From Flavobacteriales bacterium (GTDB lineage: Bacteria; Bacteroidota; Bacteroidia; Flavobacteriales_D; Crocinitomicaceae): a DNA stretch of 64,000 nucleotides. A program made the translations under genes and the position numbers. Positions within the stretch are counted from its first letter, which is position 1, and each line of letters opens with the position of its first letter. Positions 47,978 to 56,982 of this stretch are shown here, piece by piece. The notes beneath the pieces were generated by a model. It saw only the letters and a list, made by a program, of their open reading frames with translations, was not told where the DNA came from and did not search any database. The stretch lies in assembly GCA_947500755.1 (NCBI GenBank), contig CANMTO010000001.1, positions 1 to 64,000 on the forward strand. Direction: 5' to 3'.

Positions 47978-48541
47978 TTATTTCCCGCGTGAACTTCCAG
48001 TTTTTACCACCGGTGCTTTTTTGCTTACTGCAGGCTTAGACAACTTCGGTTCTTTGGTGGCGACTTTTTTCGTGGTTTTCTTAACCGCCTCCGTTTTTAC
48101 CTTTTTTGTCTCTTTTTCTATCTTTACTTCACTTGCAGACTCCGCCTCTTCAATAACTTCTAATTTCAATAATCCTTCTTTAAGCAAGAGGTTATACCAC
48201 TGAAATACCTTGCGAATGTCTGATAAATACACACGATCAATGTCGTAATTAGATAATACGCTCGTAAAGGTACTTCTCAATACAGACTCTTCCACTTTGT
48301 GGTTGATGCTTTCCTTACCTTCGTTTTGACTTAATAACGTCGAAAAAACATCCGTTAATTTAACATCTTCCTCATACGTGAATATGCTTATGTCTTCTAT
48401 GGAACTAATCTTTTCCGATGCAAACGCAGGAAATCTTTTTTTGTCAATCAATGATTCCACAATCACATTGCTTTTACCTTGAGTAACGATTTTAAATAAT
48501 CCCGGGCGACCAGAGATGGAAATAATTCCTTGTAAGTCCAT
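47978..48541 (-). CDS. DUF5606 family protein with Lys-rich C-terminal tail
   Basis: This 187-residue protein starts MDLQGIISISGRPGLFKIVTQ, the conserved beginning of DUF5606, a family I know only from Bacteroidota and whose function is unknown. The middle has SDIRKVFQWYNLLLKEGLLKL. The last 55 residues are low-complexity, rich in Lys, Thr, Ala and Val (KKVKTEAVKKTTKKVA), a tail like nucleic-acid-binding tails. I chose ATG 48541 because a TAATTTTG box ends 15 bases before it; the longer in-frame ORF from 48604 would contain that promoter. Confidence 0.85.
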   Translation of the reverse strand: MDLQGIISISGRPGLFKIVTQGKSNVIVESLIDKKRFPAFASEKISSIEDISIFTYEEDVKLTDVFSTLLSQNEGKESINHKVEESVLRSTFTSVLSNYDIDRVYLSDIRKVFQWYNLLLKEGLLKLEVIEEAESASEVKIEKETKKVKTEAVKKTTKKVATKEPKLSKPAVSKKAPVVKTGSSRGK

Positions 48542-48556
48542 TTGTTTGATTTTGCC

Positions 48557-48564
48557 CAAAATTA
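48557..48564 (-). promoter_or_regulatory. -7 promoter element of the DUF5606 gene
   Basis: The minus strand reads TAATTTTG, 15 bases before the ATG at 48541, and supports that start. Confidence 0.45.
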
Positions 48565-48638
48565 GAAATTCTTTCCGATTTGGCTCTATCATTTCTTGCT
48601 TCATTTCAAAATAATAGTAAGTTCCATTATATTATACC

Positions 48639-48646
48639 TACCTTTG
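48639..48646 (+). promoter_or_regulatory. -7 promoter element of the DEAD-box helicase gene
   Basis: TACCTTTG lies 23 bases before the ATG at 48670. Confidence 0.5.
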
Positions 48647-48669
48647 CACCTAATTTTTAGAAGAAATCA

Positions 48670-50565
48670 ATGACATTTGAAGCGTTGGGATTGCGGAATG
48701 AGGTGCTGCAGTCTATCAAAGAGCTCGGGTATACCGAACCAACACCCATCCAGGAACAAGCGATTCCACATCTACTCCAAGAAGAAAGCGATTTTGTAGG
48801 CCTAGCACAAACTGGAACTGGTAAAACAGCAGCCTTCGGATTGCCTTTGCTAAGCCGCATCGAACCCGGTCAACTATACCCGTCTGCTGTAATTATCTGT
48901 CCGACCCGTGAACTTTGCTTGCAAATTTCGAGTGACTTAAAGACTTTCGGTAAATACCTGAAAGTCAATGTAGTCCCTGTATATGGCGGAGTAGATATTA
49001 AAAAACAGATCACAGATATTCGAAAAGGCGTTGATATTATTGTTGCCACCCCAGGACGGCTCATGGACCTTATGAACCGAAAGGTGATTAAGTTAAATGA
49101 AATTGAATTCGTAGTGCTCGATGAGGCCGATGAAATGCTCAACATGGGCTTTAAAGAAGACATTGATGATATTTTAAAGTATACGCCCGAAACAAAGAGC
49201 GTTTGGTTGTTTTCTGCCACGATGCCCAAAGAGGTAGCTACCATTGCAGCAACCTATATGTCTGAACCCCTCGAGGTTTCCATTGGGCGTAAAAACCAAG
49301 GAAATGAAAACATACACCACATTTATTATATGGTTTATGAAAAGGATCGTTACCCGGCATTAAAGCGCTTAATTGATTTTAATCCAGAGATTTATGGCTT
49401 AATTTTTTGCAGGACAAAAAATGAGACTGCCAATGTTGCTCAGAAATTAAGTAGGGATGGTTATAACGCTGAACCCTTACATGGCGACCTTTCTCAAGCC
49501 ATGCGCGATATGGTGATGGCACGGTTTAGAAGCAAAGAAGTACAGTTGTTGGTTGCTACCGATGTCGCCGCGCGAGGATTAGACGTCGATTCAATTTCTC
49601 ACGTAATTCACTACAACTTACCGGATGATGTCGAAAACTATACCCACCGAAGCGGTAGAACAGCTCGGGCAGGTAAAAAAGGGGAGTCACTAAGCTTACT
49701 CACCCAAAAAGAACTGTTCAAAGTAAAAGGTATTGAGCGTCAAATGCGTACGGATTTCACCAAAGGAGTTATTCCTAATGCACAAGAAATTTGTCAAGTT
49801 CAACTTAAAAAATTAGTAGAGAAAGTTACTTCAACCGCTATCCGAGAGAAAGAAATTCAGCCCTTTCTTCCAGATATGTTTAGTCATTTTCAAGACTTGT
49901 CGAAAGAAGAGGTTATTAAGTTGTTTGTTTCTGCAGAATTTAATCGATTTATCGAATATTATGAACGCGCTGGAGACTTAAATGCTTCGGAGCGCGCAGA
50001 AAAAGGAATGGGTTCCAAGGCGGATCGGTTTGGAGAACGTGGCACGGGCGAACGTCGTAAAGACGAAGATAAAACACGGTTTTTTGTTAACCTCGGAAAA
50101 CGAGATGGCTTGAACGTTGGTGGATTACTTCGGATTGTTTGCGATACGACAGGAGTCAAATCCGGAAATGTTGGAAGAATTGATATCAAGGACTCGTTCT
50201 CATTTTTCGATACCGATAATGAGCATGTTGATAAGGTACTCAAAAAACTAAACGGTGCTGAATTCGAGGGGCATACCATTAGTGTTGAAGTTTCAGCAGG
50301 AGGTAAAGGCGAAGGCTCTTCAGGAGGAAATAGAAGTGGCGGCGGTGACCGCAAGTTTGGCGGCGGTGGAGATCGCAAGTTCGGCGGCGGTGGAGATCGC
50401 AAGTTCGGTGGCGGTGGAGATCGCAAGTTTGGCGGCGGTGGAGATCGCAAGTTTGGCGGCGGTGGAGATCGTAAGTTTGGTGGTGGTGGAGATCGTAAAG
50501 CCAGTGGTGGTGCGGGAGATCGCAAGCCATCAACATCAAGTGACTTTACTAAAAAACGAAGATAG
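48670..50565 (+). CDS. DEAD-box RNA helicase with DbpA-like RNA-binding domain and repeat tail
   Basis: This 631-residue helicase shows the Q motif (TEPTPIQEQAIP), motif I AQTGTGKT (about 46-53), DEAD (about 151-154), SAT (about 182) and motif VI HRSGRTARAG (about 326). A DbpA/CsdA-type RNA-binding domain follows (about 475-555, RFFVNLGKRDGLNVGG). The tail has eight 8-residue units of the form GGGDRKFG. It resembles DeaD/CsdA helicases, which act in ribosome assembly, RNA decay and cold growth. The typA gene starts ten bases later, so both ribosome-biogenesis genes are probably co-transcribed. Confidence 0.95.
   Translation: MTFEALGLRNEVLQSIKELGYTEPTPIQEQAIPHLLQEESDFVGLAQTGTGKTAAFGLPLLSRIEPGQLYPSAVIICPTRELCLQISSDLKTFGKYLKVNVVPVYGGVDIKKQITDIRKGVDIIVATPGRLMDLMNRKVIKLNEIEFVVLDEADEMLNMGFKEDIDDILKYTPETKSVWLFSATMPKEVATIAATYMSEPLEVSIGRKNQGNENIHHIYYMVYEKDRYPALKRLIDFNPEIYGLIFCRTKNETANVAQKLSRDGYNAEPLHGDLSQAMRDMVMARFRSKEVQLLVATDVAARGLDVDSISHVIHYNLPDDVENYTHRSGRTARAGKKGESLSLLTQKELFKVKGIERQMRTDFTKGVIPNAQEICQVQLKKLVEKVTSTAIREKEIQPFLPDMFSHFQDLSKEEVIKLFVSAEFNRFIEYYERAGDLNASERAEKGMGSKADRFGERGTGERRKDEDKTRFFVNLGKRDGLNVGGLLRIVCDTTGVKSGNVGRIDIKDSFSFFDTDNEHVDKVLKKLNGAEFEGHTISVEVSAGGKGEGSSGGNRSGGGDRKFGGGGDRKFGGGGDRKFGGGGDRKFGGGGDRKFGGGGDRKFGGGGDRKASGGAGDRKPSTSSDFTKKRR
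50338..50528 (+). repeat. 24-base tandem repeat encoding the GGGDRKFG tail
   Basis: Eight near-identical 24-base units (core GGCGGTGGAGATCGCAAG) lie in frame at the 3' end of the helicase gene. The last two are diverged (KAS and KPS instead of KFG). Differences between units are mostly synonymous. The copy number is likely to vary between strains by slippage, without shifting the frame. Confidence 0.9.
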
Positions 50566-50575
50566 AACTTGAGGT

Positions 50576-52375
50576 ATGGAAATTAGAAATATTGCAATCA
50601 TTGCTCACGTTGACCACGGTAAAACTACCTTGGTAGATAAGTTAATTGAAGCAGGAACCGTCCTAAATGAGAGAGATCGTCCTACAGGAGAATTGATTTT
50701 AGATAACAATGACCTTGAACGAGAACGTGGAATTACCATCGTTTCCAAAAATGTTTCTGTAACGTACAAAGGCACGAAAATTAATATTATTGACACCCCA
50801 GGTCACGCCGACTTCGGAGGAGAGGTAGAGCGTGTTTTGAATATGGCAGATGGTGTGTGTATCTTGGTGGACGCCTTTGAAGGACCGATGCCACAAACGC
50901 GTTTTGTGCTCGGAAAAGCATTGGCAATGGGTATCAACCCTTTGCTGGTTATCAATAAAGTGGATAAAGAAAATTGTACCCCAGACGAAGTACACGAAAA
51001 GGTGTTTGATCTAATGTTTGAGTTAGATGCTTCAGAGGAACAATTAGATTTCCCAACAATTTACGGTTCAGCTAAAAATGGTTGGATGTCGGAAGATTGG
51101 AAGCAGCCAACAACCGACATCGCTCCGTTGTTGGATAAAATATTGGACTTTTTTAAACCAAAACCAATTCCTGAGGGAAATACGCAATTGCTGATTACCT
51201 CTTTAGATTATTCCTCCTATGTTGGAAGAATTGCAATTGGTCGTTTAAGTCGAGGCAAAATTGTCGAAAATCAACCCGTAATTCTCGGTAAGCGCGACGG
51301 CACGTTACAGAAACACAGAATTAAAGAGGTGTATGTATTTGACGGTCTAGAGCGCAGAAAAGTGTCAGAGGTTCAAGCAGGAGACATTTGTGCCATCACA
51401 GGTTTGGAAGGCTTTGATATCGGTGATTCGGTATGTGATGCTGAAAATCCCGATCCATTGCCAACTATTGAGCTCGATGAACCTACCATGTCAATGCTTT
51501 TCACCATCAACGATTCTCCATTCTTTGGTAAGGAGGGTAAGTTTGTGACTTCTCGGCATATTCAAGAGCGTTTGCACAAGGAACTAGAGAAAAACTTGGC
51601 GCTGCGTGTGATTGATACGGATAAAGCAGACCGCTGGATAGTTCATGGTCGTGGAGTATTGCATTTATCGGTGCTAATTGAAACCATGAGAAGGGAGGGA
51701 TACGAACTTCAAGTGGGACAACCTCGCGTTATCTTTAAAGAAATTGATGGTCAACGCTGCGAACCTATAGAAGAATTAACCATCGATTTACCAGAAGAAC
51801 ATGGCGGTACAGCAGTAGAAGCAGTATCTAAACGAAAGGGTGAATTAACCTCAATGGCTCCTCGGGGTGGAAGAATGATCATTCAATTTTTAATCCCATC
51901 AAGAGGGATCATCGGTTTACGAAGTTATTTGCTCACACAAACAGCTGGCGAAGCCATTGTTACACACCGATTTTTAGAATACCAACCGTACAAGGGAGAC
52001 ATTCCGGGCCGACAAAACGGTTCACTCATATCCCTGGAACAAGGTACAGCAATTCCTTATTCCATCAATAACATACAAGAACGCGGACGATTCTTTATCA
52101 ATCCGAATGAAGACATCTACGAAGGACAGGTAATTGGTGAGAATGTTCGGGCCGGAGATATGACGGTCAACGTAACAAAAACTAAGAAGTTAACGAACAT
52201 GCGTGCCTCCGGCTCTGATGATAAGGTGAAAATTATCCCTGCAAAAATCATGAGTCTTGAAGAAATATTGGAGTACATTCAAAGCGATGAATACGCAGAA
52301 GTCACACCAAACAGCTTGAGAATTCGTAAAACGTACTTAAAAGAGGCGGATCGCCGCAGAGTTTCAAGGGATTAA
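50576..52375 (+). CDS. typA: Translational GTPase TypA/BipA
   Basis: This 599-residue ribosome-associated GTPase has the P-loop AHVDHGKTTLVDKL (about residues 9-22), switch I ERERGITI, G3 DTPGHADFGGE and G4 NKVDKEN, followed by the beta-barrel and EF-G-like domains. The BipA-specific C-terminal domain contains GEAIVTHRFLEYQPYKG and NVTKTKKLTNMRASGSDD. It supports ribosome assembly and growth under stress or cold. It lies just after the helicase gene and shares TTAA at its 3' end with the convergent permease gene. Confidence 0.96.
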   Translation: MEIRNIAIIAHVDHGKTTLVDKLIEAGTVLNERDRPTGELILDNNDLERERGITIVSKNVSVTYKGTKINIIDTPGHADFGGEVERVLNMADGVCILVDAFEGPMPQTRFVLGKALAMGINPLLVINKVDKENCTPDEVHEKVFDLMFELDASEEQLDFPTIYGSAKNGWMSEDWKQPTTDIAPLLDKILDFFKPKPIPEGNTQLLITSLDYSSYVGRIAIGRLSRGKIVENQPVILGKRDGTLQKHRIKEVYVFDGLERRKVSEVQAGDICAITGLEGFDIGDSVCDAENPDPLPTIELDEPTMSMLFTINDSPFFGKEGKFVTSRHIQERLHKELEKNLALRVIDTDKADRWIVHGRGVLHLSVLIETMRREGYELQVGQPRVIFKEIDGQRCEPIEELTIDLPEEHGGTAVEAVSKRKGELTSMAPRGGRMIIQFLIPSRGIIGLRSYLLTQTAGEAIVTHRFLEYQPYKGDIPGRQNGSLISLEQGTAIPYSINNIQERGRFFINPNEDIYEGQVIGENVRAGDMTVNVTKTKKLTNMRASGSDDKVKIIPAKIMSLEEILEYIQSDEYAEVTPNSLRIRKTYLKEADRRRVSRD

Positions 52376-54015
52376 TTAAACTTAATCGTTTTTACAGGAT
52401 TAACTCTGGCAATCAATGCACTTGGAAGCAATAAGGCGGTCATGCAGACCACAAAGCTTCCTAGATTCAGGAGTAAAAATGCATTCAAGGTTAATTCTAC
52501 AGGTACTCGATCTAAGTAATATACCTCTGGATTCAAGGCTAACATTCCCGTAAAACGCTGCAGTGCATATAGGGCTAGTCCTGCAATATTTCCAATGAAC
52601 ATTCCACTTCCTACCAAATACGCTGCTTGAATTAAGAAGATTCTTCGCAGTTGTCGATTACTGCCTCCCATCGCTTTCATTAATCCAATGAAGTTTGATC
52701 GAATTATTATCAACACCAAGAGGGCAGAGCCCATGTTAATGATTCCAATCAACAGCATTAATACCAGGATGATGATCACATTGATGTCTAGAAAAGCTAA
52801 CCAATTGAATAAATCTTGCTCCAAATCAAAAATGCTAACCACCTTCACCAATTCCCCATGTTCGTTGGGGATGAGTTTTAATTGTTTTCTTAAGGCCAGT
52901 AGCGTATGGTCTAATTCATACCAATCCTTCGTATGGATTTCGTATCCCGAAATGAAATCACCCGATGTGCCATTTCCTGCGCTGATCTTCACCTCATATA
53001 CCCGGGTTTCCGCATTGCTTACAGGGTAATAGTACCGATAATGCAGCCCCGATTCATCCAAGATTTCTTTATACGGGTTGTTAGATGCTCCAGGCGCTGT
53101 TCGAGCGGTAGTTAAATAGCGGATTTTAATCTTATGTGAATCAATGAGTTGCGTTTTTAAGTCCGTGGTGGTTTCGTAAAGCTTTACGCGCAGTGTGGTA
53201 TCGCTGAGCGTGGTCCCAAGATACTGTCCTTGGAATTGACTTAAGCCTTTACCCCAATCATAGCTTATGTTAGTTGGCTTTCCTTGCGTAGCAAAACTAA
53301 CTACGAATTGGTTATTCTCAAGTGAATCCCAGAGATCTAGTTGACCGCTAAAGCCCCAATCGTTTAGTTTTTGGGTAATACGGATATCGCAGATCACCAA
53401 TTTCTCGTCGTAATCTTCAAAACCGGTATCGTAAATACCAATAATTTTAAACTTCCTGGAAATGGGAGAGTCTTTCACAAAAAATGCTGAAATCTCATCG
53501 TTTAACTTGAGATTTAGTTTGTTGCATATCCGTGAAGAAATCAATATTTCGGAAGAAACAAAGGGACCAATGTAGCTTGGAATTTTACCCTCGATTAAAT
53601 GTTCCTGGATAAACGAAAAATTATAGGACTGGTCAATGCCTTTAAATACCAATCCGACAACATCCGATCGTTCTCCAAGCGCTTGAATTAATCCAGGTTT
53701 ATAGGCTACGCGATTAAATCCTTGCACATCAACTGTTGCATTCAGTACGTGTTCTACACGGCTTGAAGTATGTATAGGGTCGGATTCGTAGAAATCAGCA
53801 TTGTTTTCATGTTGTATAAAAAGTGGAGCTGTAAATCCAGTGACCTTTCTACGGATTTCATTTTGAAAACCATTCACTACAGCAAGGGTTAGTAGGTTTA
53901 CAACAATGGATAGTGAAATACTTATTACTGCTATACGCAAAATCGGACGGGAAACTTTTATACCTTGCGAGCGATTCGGAAGAATCCGTTTTGCAATGAA
54001 AATTTCTACTGACAC
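52372..54015 (-). CDS. FtsX-like/LolC-LolE-type ABC transporter permease
   Basis: This 547-residue protein has one N-terminal span (LRIAVISISLSIVVNLLTLAVVNGFQNEI), a large extracytoplasmic domain (about 45-420) and three C-terminal spans ending VNPVKTIKF. This is the MacB/FtsX/LolE topology. The start is GTG (MSVEIFIAKRIL, matching family N-termini); a TATTTTTG box ends 19 bases upstream. No ATPase partner lies next to it. It may pair with a LolD-like ATPase elsewhere and could feed the LolA-like carrier of this window; that is inference. Confidence 0.88.
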   Translation of the reverse strand: MSVEIFIAKRILPNRSQGIKVSRPILRIAVISISLSIVVNLLTLAVVNGFQNEIRRKVTGFTAPLFIQHENNADFYESDPIHTSSRVEHVLNATVDVQGFNRVAYKPGLIQALGERSDVVGLVFKGIDQSYNFSFIQEHLIEGKIPSYIGPFVSSEILISSRICNKLNLKLNDEISAFFVKDSPISRKFKIIGIYDTGFEDYDEKLVICDIRITQKLNDWGFSGQLDLWDSLENNQFVVSFATQGKPTNISYDWGKGLSQFQGQYLGTTLSDTTLRVKLYETTTDLKTQLIDSHKIKIRYLTTARTAPGASNNPYKEILDESGLHYRYYYPVSNAETRVYEVKISAGNGTSGDFISGYEIHTKDWYELDHTLLALRKQLKLIPNEHGELVKVVSIFDLEQDLFNWLAFLDINVIIILVLMLLIGIINMGSALLVLIIIRSNFIGLMKAMGGSNRQLRRIFLIQAAYLVGSGMFIGNIAGLALYALQRFTGMLALNPEVYYLDRVPVELTLNAFLLLNLGSFVVCMTALLLPSALIARVNPVKTIKFN

Positions 54016-54034
54016 TTTTTTTAATTTACTAAGC

Positions 54035-54042
54035 CAAAAATA
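54035..54042 (-). promoter_or_regulatory. -7 promoter element of the LolC/E-like gene
   Basis: The minus strand reads TATTTTTG, 19 bases before the GTG start at 54015. Confidence 0.4.
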
Positions 54043-54091
54043 CGCTAATCTATTGGGTATGCAGCATGGATTACAAAATTATCCGTGGTTA

Positions 54092-55261
54092 ATGCGTCTG
54101 TTCGTTTTACTTGTAATCGCTTGGTTTATTAATGCTTCGGGAATAGCGGGCTCATCTGGTACAAAACCAATTTACCCGGGAGCTGAACGCATGGGGCTTT
54201 ATTTGGATAGTTTGAAGGGAAAACGCATTGCAGTCGTAGCTAACCAAACCTCTTTGGTGAAAGGAGTTCACTTGGTAGATACCTTGCTTTGTGAAGAAAT
54301 TAATATCGTAAAGATTTTCGCACCCGAGCATGGATTTAGAGGGGAGGGTGACGCCGGGGAACACATCTATAGTTCAAAAGATGAACGTACGGGAATTCCC
54401 GTAGTCTCCTTGTATGGAAACCACAAGAAGCCTACCGCCTTTGACTTGTTGGATGTGGATGTTGTTATTTTTGATATTCAAGATGTGGGAGTTCGATTTT
54501 ATACGTATTTATCCACCTTGCACTATGTAATGGAAGCGTGTGCGGAAAACAATAAACGCTTGATTATTCTTGACCGACCGAATCCGAATGCACATTATGT
54601 GGACGGGCCAATCTTAGAGCCTGATTTTAAGTCCTTTGTGGGAATGCATCCAGTTCCTATGGTATATGGCATGAGCATCGGTGAATACGCCAATATGATC
54701 AACGGTGAGTTTTGGTTGAGTGACTCTATGCAATGTCAGCTTCAGGTAATTCCATGTAAAAACTATTCCCATAAATCCGTGTACAGTCTTCCCGTTCCCC
54801 CGTCTCCCAATTTGAAATCTGATCTGGCCATTGCGTTGTATCCTAGTCTTTGTCTTTTTGAAGCTACCACGGTAAGTATTGGTCGAGGGACTGCACGACC
54901 TTTTGAGCAATACGGGCACCCGAGATTTCCAAATACTGGGTATTACTTTGTGCCCAAGCCCCAAACAGGTGCCAAGAACCCACCGCATGTGGACCGCATC
55001 TGTCATGGGTTTGATTTGGCGAAAACCTCCCAAACTCGAACGTACGAGTTGAATTTATTTTTCTTAACGCATGCGCGAGATTTACTTGGGGATTCCGCTG
55101 TATTTATTGATCAAAATGCCTTCTTTAACCGCTTGGCAGGAACCAATACATTAAAAGAACAATTATACAAGGGTTGGGGTCCTAAGGAAATTAGAGCATC
55201 GTGGAAACCGGGAATAGAAAAATTCCTAAGCATCCGCAAGAAATATTTAATTTATCGCTGA
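54092..55261 (+). CDS. DUF1343 protein, NamZ-like exo-beta-N-acetylmuramidase
   Basis: This protein of about 389 residues has a signal peptide ([20 protein letters not shown]). Family landmarks are [61 protein letters not shown] and [23 protein letters not shown]1343 proteins include NamZ, which removes terminal N-acetylmuramic acid from peptidoglycan fragments. ATG 54092 or 54059 are both possible starts; the in-frame ORF reaching back to 53906 would overlap the divergent permease gene and its promoter. The 3' end overlaps purE by ten bases. Confidence 0.88.
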   Translation: MRLFVLLVIAWFINASGIAGSSGTKPIYPGAERMGLYLDSLKGKRIAVVANQTSLVKGVHLVDTLLCEEINIVKIFAPEHGFRGEGDAGEHIYSSKDERTGIPVVSLYGNHKKPTAFDLLDVDVVIFDIQDVGVRFYTYLSTLHYVMEACAENNKRLIILDRPNPNAHYVDGPILEPDFKSFVGMHPVPMVYGMSIGEYANMINGEFWLSDSMQCQLQVIPCKNYSHKSVYSLPVPPSPNLKSDLAIALYPSLCLFEATTVSIGRGTARPFEQYGHPRFPNTGYYFVPKPQTGAKNPPHVDRICHGFDLAKTSQTRTYELNLFFLTHARDLLGDSAVFIDQNAFFNRLAGTNTLKEQLYKGWGPKEIRASWKPGIEKFLSIRKKYLIYR

Positions 55262-55743
55262 GTTAAGCGTTCCTGACTCTCCGCCACGGCAGTTTCCATT
55301 TGTTGCGCATACGCATCAATGATCGCTCCAATTTCTGGGTCCGTTGCACTGATTATTCGAGCAGCCAAAATGCCGGCATTTTTTGCACCATTCAAAGCTA
55401 CGGTAGCAACAGGAATACCATTGGGCATTTGTAAAATACTTAATATACTATCCCAGCCATCGATTGAATTGCTTGATTTTATCGGAACGCCAATTACGGG
55501 AAGAGAAGTAAGCGATGCGACCATTCCAGGCAAGTGCGCTGCCCCCCCGGCCCCGGCAATGATTACATTAATTCCGTTTGACTTGGCTGCTTTAGCAAAA
55601 GCCACCATCTTTTCTGGGGTTCTGTGCGCTGAAACGACCTCCACATGGGTGGGTATTCCAAAATCCTTTAAAATAAGCTCCGCTTCCTTCATGATTGGAT
55701 AGTCAGAGGCGCTTCCCATGATAATTGCAACCTTATACGTCAT
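55252..55743 (-). CDS. purE: 5-(carboxyamino)imidazole ribonucleotide mutase
   Basis: This 163-residue class I PurE of purine biosynthesis carries [16 protein letters not shown] (active-site GSxSD), [13 protein letters not shown] (catalytic His), [20 protein letters not shown] and [10 protein letters not shown]. It rearranges N5-CAIR to CAIR; the ATP-dependent partner PurK is not seen in the window. It overlaps the upstream tatA gene by 11 bases, so the two are likely in one transcript, although the functions are unrelated. Confidence 0.95.
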   Translation of the reverse strand: MTYKVAIIMGSASDYPIMKEAELILKDFGIPTHVEVVSAHRTPEKMVAFAKAAKSNGINVIIAGAGGAAHLPGMVASLTSLPVIGVPIKSSNSIDGWDSILSILQMPNGIPVATVALNGAKNAGILAARIISATDPEIGAIIDAYAQQMETAVAESQERLTQR

Positions 55744-56176
55744 TTGATGCTGTATTTTCTTGAGTTAATTTCGTGTTCTCTATGGATGGATTCGTTGATT
55801 CAGGTTCCGCTGAACTTGCCTCAGAAGTTATTTGCTCGCTTTCGGATTGTTGTTGAATCACCGTATTGATTTTACTTCCTTCGTAATGCATGGTATTTCC
55901 GATGTCTGAGAATACCTGATCCATGGGCTTCAATAATTCTTCTTCCGGTAGTTTCAAGATCTGTTCGATGTTTAAATCTTTTTTGATATCCACACCAGAC
56001 TTTCTAATTTCACTTTTTATTTCTTCGGATGCATTTCGAATGGAAAACAAGGCTTTTCCTAGGGTTTTCGCAATACCAGGTATGCTCTTTGGACCAAAAA
56101 AAATAAGTACCACGAGAATAATGACCAGTACTTCATAGCCGTCAACATCGTTAAAAAGCAGTGGCAATGTAATCAT
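55733..56176 (-). CDS. tatA: Twin-arginine translocase subunit TatA/TatB
   Basis: This 147-residue protein has a short N-terminus, one membrane span ([16 protein letters not shown]), the hinge [17 protein letters not shown] and an amphipathic helix ([15 protein letters not shown]). A long acidic, Ser/Glu/Asn-rich tail follows and is longer than in typical TatA. It forms the pore of the Tat export pathway. ATG 56176 is preferred to the TTG one codon earlier. A TAACTTTG box ends five bases upstream. TatC is not in the window; TatB rather than TatA function cannot be excluded. Confidence 0.88.
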   Translation of the reverse strand: MITLPLLFNDVDGYEVLVIILVVLIFFGPKSIPGIAKTLGKALFSIRNASEEIKSEIRKSGVDIKKDLNIEQILKLPEEELLKPMDQVFSDIGNTMHYEGSKINTVIQQQSESEQITSEASSAEPESTNPSIENTKLTQENTASNDV

Positions 56177-56181
56177 CAAAA

Positions 56182-56189
56182 CAAAGTTA
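56182..56189 (-). promoter_or_regulatory. -7 promoter element of tatA, five bases from the start codon
   Basis: The minus strand reads TAACTTTG, then TTTTG, then ATG, so a leaderless transcript is predicted. Confidence 0.5.
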
Positions 56190-56196
56190 CGACATT

Positions 56197-56970
56197 TTAC
56201 TTCGTTTGTATTTTTTCCACCACCTTAAGAATGAATATTTTTGGAATAAACGGAGAGAGATAATTGATTAAGATATGAAAGCCAAGGTCGCTAATAATGA
56301 TGGATTTTCCTTTCATCATTGCTTTATATCCCTTTAATGCAGTAGAATATGCATCGGCGCCTTTTTCAAACATTTTCGAATTTCCCATGCCTGCTGCAAA
56401 TTCGAATTCCGTTTTAACGGGTCCGGGACAAAGCGCAGTAACGCTTACTCCGGTATTTCGTAATTCATAATTTGTTGCCCTGGTTAAGGAAACCACAAAC
56501 GCTTTGGTCGCAAAATAGGTGGCCTGAAGCGGACCAGGAATAAATCCTGCGGTACTTGCTGTATGCAGTATTTTCCCTTCATTTTTCTCAATCATTTCTG
56601 GAAGAAAGCCATGAGTTAAGGCGGTTAAGGCTTGCACATTTACAGCAATCATTTGATGATCATCCGATGCGGAACGATCTGAGAATTTACCCCAGCCACC
56701 GAATCCGGCATTATTGAATAGATAATTAATAAAAATCCCGGTGGATTTAATGGTTGAAATCAGCTGTTCTACTTCTTCCATATTTCGCAAATCCACAGCA
56801 AATACGTGCGCTTCAATCGAATATTTGTCCCTGAGTTCTATGGCGAGCTCGTTTAATGCGTCAACTCTCCGAGCAACTAAAATCACGTTGTTTCCCCGTG
56901 ATGCATGTATTCGCGCGAGTTCTTTTCCTATGCCACTAGAGGCTCCTGTAATCAATCCTGCTTTAACCAT
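56197..56970 (-). CDS. Short-chain dehydrogenase/reductase (DltE/YdfG-like)
   Basis: This 257-residue SDR has the NADP-binding loop TGASSGIGKELARIHASRG, LFNNAGFGGWG (NNAG motif), catalytic Ser in HTASTAGF and a complete YFATK motif (YxxxK), followed by CPGPVKTEF. A hydrophobic C-terminal stretch (LGFHILINYLSPFIPKIFIL) could be a membrane anchor. It resembles the DltE group of dehydrogenases acting on ketones or lipids. Substrate unknown. Unlike the SDR at 4224-4889, its active site is intact. Confidence 0.9.
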   Translation of the reverse strand: MVKAGLITGASSGIGKELARIHASRGNNVILVARRVDALNELAIELRDKYSIEAHVFAVDLRNMEEVEQLISTIKSTGIFINYLFNNAGFGGWGKFSDRSASDDHQMIAVNVQALTALTHGFLPEMIEKNEGKILHTASTAGFIPGPLQATYFATKAFVVSLTRATNYELRNTGVSVTALCPGPVKTEFEFAAGMGNSKMFEKGADAYSTALKGYKAMMKGKSIIISDLGFHILINYLSPFIPKIFILKVVEKIQTK

Positions 56971-56982
56971 GGTGTAATTATA

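Noticed and set aside
49959-50525. Long minus-strand ORF with repeated Arg-Ser-Pro-Pro-Pro-Pro-Asn-Leu
   Set aside because: It is the reverse-strand shadow of the helicase repeat tail; it has no promoter and no independent coding signs.
50338-50528. Regular repeats that resemble a CRISPR array
   Set aside because: Units are contiguous at a 24-base period without spacers and lie in frame within a gene.
53906-54058. Longer start of the NamZ-like gene (53906)
   Set aside because: It would overlap the divergent permease gene and its promoter, and would bury the signal peptide.
54614-55033. Minus-strand ORF of 139 codons
   Set aside because: It is antisense to the NamZ-like gene, with no family features.
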